Positions 59,034-64,000 of a stretch of DNA of 64,000 bases are shown here, piece by piece. The position numbers were made by a program, and so were the translations under genes. This DNA comes from Enterobacter sp. ENT03 (GTDB lineage: Bacteria > Pseudomonadota > Gammaproteobacteria > Enterobacterales > Enterobacteriaceae). The notes below the pieces were generated by a model. It made no database searches. It had not been told where the DNA came from and worked only from the letters and a program-made list of their open reading frames with translations. The DNA is taken from assembly GCF_019218745.1 (NCBI RefSeq), contig NZ_JAHUXA010000005.1, positions 124,001 through 188,000 of the forward strand, in the 5' to 3' direction. Each line of letters opens with the position of its first letter. The stretch's first letter is position 1.

Positions 59034-59056
59034 TTTACTTTCATTTTGAAAGTAAA
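59034..59056. promoter_or_regulatory. Candidate DeoR-type operator (perfect inverted repeat)
   Basis: TTTACTTTCA-TTT-TGAAAGTAAA: a perfect ten-bp inverted repeat with a 3-bp spacer, 50-72 bp upstream of the aldolase ATG. Operators of DeoR-family sugar regulators (AgaR, FucR-like) are often built of CTTTC/GAAAG elements. The regulator is encoded on the other side of this gap. Confidence 0.7.
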
Positions 59057-59231
59057 CTAGCACAGGAAAAGCGCATAAAAGCGTGACAAACTTCAAATGA
59101 CCGTTAAATAACTTACAAAAAATAATTAATAATTCACTTCAACTTGTAAGCAGCGGGGTATCACTTGGTTGTTAAAATTGAATTTTTACTGTTATATTTC
59201 AATAAATTATAATTAATTTGTGCTGCATTAT

Positions 59232-59282
59232 TCTTTCATTTTTTATTTCAAAACGCAGTTATTACGATGATAACTTTCAAAG
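59232..59282. promoter_or_regulatory. CTTTCA half-sites upstream of the DeoR-type gene
   Basis: TCTTTCATTTT at about 59232, TATTTCAAAA at about 59244 and AACTTTCAAAG at about 59272 repeat elements of the inverted repeat at 59034-59056. They lie 40-95 bp before the regulator start and could serve autoregulation. Confidence 0.45.
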
Positions 59283-59324
59283 AAAAAAACATAGCGCTAT
59301 AGTGTTACGTTCTACCGTCTGACA

Positions 59325-60155
59325 ATGAGTGTTAATGTGCCGCGAAAGTCCTCTAATCTATTGAAACGTAGACTAAAGATTGCTGAGATCGTCGCTCTTG
59401 AAGGTGAGATTAAGGTTGATGATTTGTCGGCACAACTTGGGGTCTCTGGCGTTACCATCCGTGGCGATTTGAGTTACCTGGAGCAGCAGGGATATTTAAA
59501 GCGTTCATTTGGTGGTGCTATTGCCACGCCAATAACATCGTCTGATCCGGAACCTAGCCAACACATCGTGATGCCAACTCTGGCGCAGCAAATGGAAATC
59601 GCCCGCCACTGTGTCAGGCTTATTAAGGATCGCGACACCCTGTTTCTCGGTCATGGTGCCATTTGTCGCAAAATCATTCCTTTATTGAGCGAGGTGAAAA
59701 AACTTCGTCTGATCACCAACGATCCAGAACATGCTCTGCTGGCCAATCAGTTTATTGATGGAGAGATCATTCTGGTCGGCAGTGAGATGTTACGTCCTGA
59801 TACCGTGCTGGCAGGCAAATCGCTGGAGCAGGCGCTTCAGCATTACACAATTACGCATAGTATCCTGGAAGTCAGCCAACTTGATGCCGATGGGTCGTTG
59901 AGCATTAACATCCCCAGACTGGCCCCCGCCTGGCAGCTCTGTTTCGATCATGTACAAAATAAAACCATTATCGTGACCGCGGTTCCGGCCCCCGTCACCG
60001 CAGCTGTCGGACATCTTGATCAGGTGGAAAATGTGATCGTCTGTCGCAGTATTAACGATCTATATCAGCAACAATTGCGCGCTGATGATTTTGTCATTCT
60101 TTATACCAGCAATGAGTGTTTCACCTGGTCTAATCGCGAAAGGCTTCAGGAATGA
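59325..60155 (+). CDS. DeoR-family transcriptional regulator
   Basis: A 276-residue DeoR-type repressor. The N-terminal winged helix (about 14-70) shows LKRRLKIAEIVALEGEIKVDDLSAQLGVSGVTIRGDLSYLEQQGYLKRSFGGA, the family signature. The C-terminal DeoRC sugar-phosphate sensor has DRDTLFLGHGAICRKIIPLL, where most relatives have a Gly-Thr-Thr loop, then LRLITNDPEHALLANQF and DADGSLSINIP. It probably senses an intermediate of the pathway (inference). The ATG at 59325 lacks a good ribosome binding site. Its stop is followed after ten bases by the second kinase. Confidence 0.9.
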   Translation: MSVNVPRKSSNLLKRRLKIAEIVALEGEIKVDDLSAQLGVSGVTIRGDLSYLEQQGYLKRSFGGAIATPITSSDPEPSQHIVMPTLAQQMEIARHCVRLIKDRDTLFLGHGAICRKIIPLLSEVKKLRLITNDPEHALLANQFIDGEIILVGSEMLRPDTVLAGKSLEQALQHYTITHSILEVSQLDADGSLSINIPRLAPAWQLCFDHVQNKTIIVTAVPAPVTAAVGHLDQVENVIVCRSINDLYQQQLRADDFVILYTSNECFTWSNRERLQE

Positions 60156-60165
60156 GAGGACGTTT

Positions 60166-61125
60166 GTGACAATAAGCATCTGTACCATGGGTGAATTGTT
60201 GGTCGAGTTTTTATCCCTTAACCCACGACAAACCTTTACTCAACCTGGCGAGTTTGCAGGACCGTATCCCAGCGGGGCGCCTGCGATTTTTGCGGCGCAG
60301 GTCGCAAGACTCTCCCATCGGGCGATCATTTTTGGTTGCGTGGGTAACGATGATTTCGGGCGTTTGAATATTGAGAGGCTGCGTCATGAGGGGGTGATCA
60401 CCGATGGCATTCAGGTGATGAACAACGCAGTCACTGGCACAGCCTTCGTGAGCTATCGAAGCCCACAAGATCGCGATTTTGTTTTTAATATTCCTAATAG
60501 TGCCTGTGGCCTGTTCACTGCCAAACACATTGATACGGCGCTACTACAACAATGCCGTCACATTCACATTATGGGATCATCATTGTTCTCGTTTCGGATG
60601 ATTGATGCCATGCGCAAAGCCATCTCGGTGATCAAAGCGGCGGGAGGCACGGTGTCTTTTGATCCCAATATCCGTAAAGAGATGCTCAATATCCCGGAGA
60701 TGGAACAAGCGCTCGATTATTTAATTGAATACACCGATATTTTCCTGCCCAGCGAAAGTGAGCTTCCCTTTTTTGCACGCCACAAGCATCTGTCAGAAGA
60801 ACAGATCATCAGCGACCTTCTTCATAGTGGCGTAAAACATATTGCGGTGAAACGTGCGCAGCGGGGCGGCAGCTACTATCAACTGGAAAATGGTCAGTTA
60901 CAGGCATTGCATCTTCCTGGCTACGAAGTAAAGACGGTCGATCCTACCGGTGCGGGAGACTGTTTTGGTGCCACCTTTGTGACGCTATTTTTATCAGGCT
61001 ACCCTGTACCCAGGGCGTTGCAATATGCCAACGCCAGCGGTGCACTGGCTGTCATGCAGCGTGGGCCAATGGAAGGGATTTCGTCCCTCGCAGAAATCGA
61101 ACATTTTTTGCGTGACCAGCGCTGA
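60166..61125 (+). CDS. PfkB-family ketose kinase, regulator-linked copy
   Basis: A 319-residue ribokinase/PfkB-family kinase paralogous to the one at 53552-54514 (about half of residues identical by eye). Shared blocks are MGELLVEF, GPYPSGAPAIF, RDFVFNIPNSACG, HIMGSSLFSF, FDPNIRKEMLNIPEM and the catalytic VDPTGAGDCFGATF. The start is GTG at 60166, chosen because AGAGGA lies five bases upstream; ATG at 60187 would remove the first strand. It forms a two-gene unit with the DeoR-type regulator. It may supply the second phosphorylation needed to make the bisphosphate. Confidence 0.88.
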   Translation: MTISICTMGELLVEFLSLNPRQTFTQPGEFAGPYPSGAPAIFAAQVARLSHRAIIFGCVGNDDFGRLNIERLRHEGVITDGIQVMNNAVTGTAFVSYRSPQDRDFVFNIPNSACGLFTAKHIDTALLQQCRHIHIMGSSLFSFRMIDAMRKAISVIKAAGGTVSFDPNIRKEMLNIPEMEQALDYLIEYTDIFLPSESELPFFARHKHLSEEQIISDLLHSGVKHIAVKRAQRGGSYYQLENGQLQALHLPGYEVKTVDPTGAGDCFGATFVTLFLSGYPVPRALQYANASGALAVMQRGPMEGISSLAEIEHFLRDQR

Positions 61126-61214
61126 CCCGTAATTTATCTCTCGGAAAATTTTCCCTGTCAGGAGAGTTGCCGTAGAATTGCCCGTTTCTCGCGCCCCATG
61201 AGGAGACCGCTTCC

Positions 61215-61457
61215 GTGGACACTCGTTTTATTCAGGCACACAAAGAGGCCCGCTGGGCGCTCTGGCTCACGTTGCTTTATCTCGCCGCCTGGTTAGTGAC
61301 CGCTTACTTACCGGGCGATATGACCGGGTTTACCGGCCTGCCACGCTGGTTTGAAATGGCCTGTCTGCTACTGCCGCTGGTGTTTATCCTGTTGTGCTGG
61401 GCGATGGTGAAATTTATCTACCGGGATATTTCCCTGGAGGACGACGATGCAGCTTGA
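61215..61457 (+). CDS. yhdT: Membrane protein YhdT (DUF997)
   Basis: An 80-residue DUF997 protein with two transmembrane helices (WALWLTLLYLAAWLVTAYL and FEMACLLLPLVFILLCWAMVKFIY) and an acidic C-terminus. It starts with GTG, preceded by GAGGAGA. It overlaps panF by 11 bases, and the family is nearly always found with panF; it may be an accessory subunit. Confidence 0.93.
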   Translation: MDTRFIQAHKEARWALWLTLLYLAAWLVTAYLPGDMTGFTGLPRWFEMACLLLPLVFILLCWAMVKFIYRDISLEDDDAA

Positions 61458-62898
61458 AGTCATTCTGCCGCTGGTCGCCTATTTGCTGGTGGTCTTTGGC
61501 CTGTCGGTTTATGCCATGCGCAAGCGCGCCACCGGCTCTTTCCTTAACGAGTATTTCCTCGGTAGTCGCTCCATGGGCGGGATCGTGCTGGCCATGACGC
61601 TGACGGCGACCTATATCAGCGCCAGCTCGTTTATTGGCGGACCGGGCGCGGCCTATAAATATGGCCTCGGCTGGGTGCTGCTGGCGATGATCCAGCTGCC
61701 TGCCGTCTGGCTGTCGCTGGGTATTCTGGGCAAAAAATTCGCTATCCTCGCGCGCCGTTATAACGCCGTGACGCTCAACGATATGCTGTTTGGGCGCTAT
61801 CAGAGCCGCCTGCTGGTATGGCTGGCGAGCATCAGCCTGCTGGTCGCTTTTGTGGGCGCGATGGCCGTGCAGTTTATCGGCGGCGCGCGTCTGCTGGAAA
61901 CCGCGGCCGGTATTCCTTATGAAACCGGGCTGCTGATTTTCGGCATCAGCATTGCGCTCTATACCGCGTACGGCGGCTTCCGCGCCAGCGTGCTCAACGA
62001 TACCCTGCAGGGTCTGGTGATGCTGATTGGCACTATCGTGCTGCTGGTCGGTGTCGTGCATGCCGCCGGGGGATTAGGTAATGCTGTCGATACGCTGCAA
62101 CATATCGATCCCAAACTGGTGTCACCCCAGGGTGCAGACGATATTCTGTCGCCGACCTTTATGACCTCGTTCTGGGTGCTGGTGTGTTTTGGGGTCATCG
62201 GCCTGCCGCACACGGCGGTGCGCTGCATCTCCTATAAAGACAGCAAAGCGGTGCATCGCGGGATGATCATCGGCACTATCGTGGTGGCGATCCTGATGCT
62301 GGGTATGCACCTGGCCGGCGCGCTGGGCCGTGCGGTGATCCCTGATCTGACCGTGCCGGATCTGGTGATCCCGACCCTGATGATGAAGGTATTGCCTCCC
62401 TTTGCGGCAGGGATCTTCCTTGCAGCGCCGATGGCGGCGATCATGTCGACGATCAACGCGCAGTTGCTGCAAAGTTCCGCTACGATCATTAAAGATCTCT
62501 ACCTGAATCTGTATCCGGCGCAGATCCACAATGAAAAGCGACTGAAAAAAATGTCGTCAGCGATCACCCTGATCCTCGGCGTGTTGCTGCTGCTGGCGGC
62601 CTGGCGTCCACCAGAGATGATTATCTGGCTGAACCTGCTGGCCTTTGGCGGGCTGGAAGCCGTGTTCCTGTGGCCACTGGTGCTGGGCCTCTACTGGGAG
62701 CGGGCCAATGCAGCCGGGGCGCTTAGCGCGATGATTGTGGGCGGCGTGCTGTATGCCATGTTGGCGACGTTCAAAATACAATATCTGGGCTTCCACCCGA
62801 TTGTTCCGTCGCTGTTATTAAGTTTGCTGGCATTTCTGGTCGGGAACCTGTTTGGTCGCCCGGTTGCGGAAGGCCACGTTATTACATCTGATAAATAA
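61447..62898 (+). CDS. panF: Sodium/pantothenate symporter
   Basis: A 483-residue SSS-family transporter for pantothenate with about 12-13 helices. Motifs are [35 protein letters not shown] (sodium/substrate helix 2), [18 protein letters not shown]-like [31 protein letters not shown] and [24 protein letters not shown]. The start has GGAGG nine bases upstream inside yhdT. Length equals E. coli PanF. Confidence 0.96.
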   Translation: MQLEVILPLVAYLLVVFGLSVYAMRKRATGSFLNEYFLGSRSMGGIVLAMTLTATYISASSFIGGPGAAYKYGLGWVLLAMIQLPAVWLSLGILGKKFAILARRYNAVTLNDMLFGRYQSRLLVWLASISLLVAFVGAMAVQFIGGARLLETAAGIPYETGLLIFGISIALYTAYGGFRASVLNDTLQGLVMLIGTIVLLVGVVHAAGGLGNAVDTLQHIDPKLVSPQGADDILSPTFMTSFWVLVCFGVIGLPHTAVRCISYKDSKAVHRGMIIGTIVVAILMLGMHLAGALGRAVIPDLTVPDLVIPTLMMKVLPPFAAGIFLAAPMAAIMSTINAQLLQSSATIIKDLYLNLYPAQIHNEKRLKKMSSAITLILGVLLLLAAWRPPEMIIWLNLLAFGGLEAVFLWPLVLGLYWERANAAGALSAMIVGGVLYAMLATFKIQYLGFHPIVPSLLLSLLAFLVGNLFGRPVAEGHVITSDK

Positions 62899-62909
62899 AG
62901 AGTTTTGCC

Positions 62910-63791
62910 ATGCCGTGGATCCAACTGAAACTGAATACAACCGGGGCGAATGCCGAAGAGCTGAGCGATGCGCTGCTCGACGCCGGTGCCGTCTCTATCA
63001 CCTTCCAGGACACGCACGATACCCCGGTGTTTGAGCCGCTGCCGGGCGAAACCCGCCTATGGGGCGACACGGACGTCATCGGCCTGTTTGATGCCGAAAC
63101 AGACATGAATGAGGTGGTATCGCAGCTTGCCCTGCATCCGCTGCTGGGTGCGGATTTTGTGCACAAAATCGAACAGCTGGAAGACAAAGACTGGGAGCGC
63201 GAGTGGATGGAAAACTTCCACCCGATGCGTTTCGGCGAGCGTCTGTGGATCTGCCCGAGCTGGCGTGATGTGCCCGACGCGAACGCCGTCAATGTGATGC
63301 TTGATCCTGGCCTGGCCTTTGGCACCGGCACGCACCCGACTACGTCACTGTGTCTGCAATGGCTGGATGGTCTCGATCTGACCGGCAAAACGGTGATCGA
63401 TTTTGGTTGCGGCTCCGGTATCCTCGCCATCGCGGCGCTGAAGCTGGGCGCGGCAAAAGCCATCGGTATCGACATCGATCCGCAGGCTATTCAGGCCAGC
63501 CGTGATAACGCCGAGCGCAATGGCGTTGCCGACCGTCTGGAGCTGTATCTTCCGCAGGACCAGCCAGCGTCCATGAAAGCGGATGTGGTGGTGGCGAATA
63601 TCCTCGCCGGCCCACTGCGTGAGCTGGCACCGCTGATCAGCGTGCTGCCTGTTGAGGGCGGTCTGCTGGGCCTTTCCGGTATTCTTGCCAGCCAGGCAGA
63701 AAGCGTATGTGATGCCTATGCTGACCTCTTTGCGCTGGATCCAGTGGTGGAAAAAGAAGAGTGGTGCCGTATTACGGGTCGTAAAAAGTAA
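62910..63791 (+). CDS. prmA: Ribosomal protein L11 methyltransferase
   Basis: A 293-residue SAM-dependent enzyme that trimethylates L11 at several positions. The N-terminal substrate domain (about 1-85) begins [23 protein letters not shown]. The catalytic Rossmann domain has [13 protein letters not shown], the SAM motif [20 protein letters not shown] and the NPPY-equivalent [11 protein letters not shown]. It lies 11 bp after panF. Confidence 0.97.
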   Translation: MPWIQLKLNTTGANAEELSDALLDAGAVSITFQDTHDTPVFEPLPGETRLWGDTDVIGLFDAETDMNEVVSQLALHPLLGADFVHKIEQLEDKDWEREWMENFHPMRFGERLWICPSWRDVPDANAVNVMLDPGLAFGTGTHPTTSLCLQWLDGLDLTGKTVIDFGCGSGILAIAALKLGAAKAIGIDIDPQAIQASRDNAERNGVADRLELYLPQDQPASMKADVVVANILAGPLRELAPLISVLPVEGGLLGLSGILASQAESVCDAYADLFALDPVVEKEEWCRITGRKK

Positions 63792-63947
63792 TTCCCTGCC
63801 GCAACGTAGCCTGCACTGCGTTGCGCCTTTCTCCCCTGCTCATCCCATTTTTTGTCGTTAATCCCCCCGTGAATAAGTTTATAATTTTCGACCTAATTAA
63901 TTGATATTAAATATGTTTCATCTTTATTTATTCATAGGACGAATATT

Positions 63948-64000
63948 ATGAACAGACTGTTACGCAGCGTGACTTTCCTTACGCTTGGTATACTGTCGGC
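63948..64000 (+). CDS. Start of an exported protein (cut by window edge)
   Basis: ATG at 63948 with AGGACG eight bases upstream opens a frame MNRLLRSVTFLTLGILS that continues off the edge. It looks like a signal peptide (Arg residues then a hydrophobic run). In E. coli dusB follows prmA, and this is not the DusB N-terminus. The product cannot be named from 17 residues. Confidence 0.6.
   Translation, partial: MNRLLRSVTFLTLGILS

Noticed and set aside
60085-60165. Upstream extension of the second PfkB kinase overlapping the regulator gene
   Set aside because: The extension translates the end of the regulator out of frame; GTG at 60166 has a proper ribosome binding site and gives the family length.

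Overview
The window reads as a chromosomal segment of a member of the Enterobacteriaceae close to Enterobacter, Lelliottia, Leclercia or Kosakonia. The genus is an inference. Gene order follows the Escherichia coli rapZ-to-prmA segment (about 70-73 min on the K-12 map) almost gene for gene, the proteins are nearly collinear with their E. coli counterparts, and several family-typical elements are present (ArcZ sRNA, ERIC and BIME/REP repeats, a triple GGTATA NanR operator, ARG boxes). There are no rRNA or tRNA genes, CRISPR arrays, insertion sequences or prophage genes.

Layout. 1-5477: end of rapZ, ptsO (NPr), mtgA, elbB, the ArcZ sRNA gene, arcB and yhcC. 5478-12088: long gltB control region and the glutamate synthase genes gltBD. 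12089-15202: a 943-residue autotransporter with an AT-rich passenger and a 13-copy 12-bp repeat, standing where E. coli has gltF and the yhc fimbrial genes. 15201-19928: sialic acid operon nanA-T-K-Q with nanR, lacking nanE. 20033-29862: housekeeping genes (sspAB, rplM-rpsI, zapE, zapG, degQ, degS, mdh, argR, yhcN, yhcO). 29909-35671: a succinate-semialdehyde-type dehydrogenase, then the aaeXAB efflux genes with divergent aaeR. 35812-48100: tldD, yhdP, rng, maf (yhdE), mreBCD and csrD. 48283-52423: msrPQ, aroQ, accBC. 52509-61125: an eight-gene sugar locus inserted between accC and yhdT. 61215-64000: yhdT, panF, prmA and the start of an exported protein.

The most interesting part is 52509-61125. 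One strand carries a GatY/KbaY-like tagatose-bisphosphate aldolase, a ribose-type ABC importer (binding protein, double ATPase, permease), a PfkB kinase and a DUF4432 aldose-epimerase-like protein. The divergent strand carries a DeoR-family regulator and a second, paralogous PfkB kinase. An ABC importer delivers unphosphorylated sugar, so reaching a ketose 1,6-bisphosphate needs two phosphorylations, which would explain two kinases. The route to tagatose bisphosphate or an epimer is inferred. A perfect 10-bp inverted repeat in the divergent intergenic region is a good candidate operator, and an ERIC element splits the operon.

Other departures from the E. coli backbone (compared from memory): no yrbL between ptsO and mtgA, no dcuD between nanR and sspB, no nanE, msrPQ instead of yhdH/acuI beside csrD, an added aldehyde dehydrogenase next to yhcO, and a shortened proline-rich tail on MreC.
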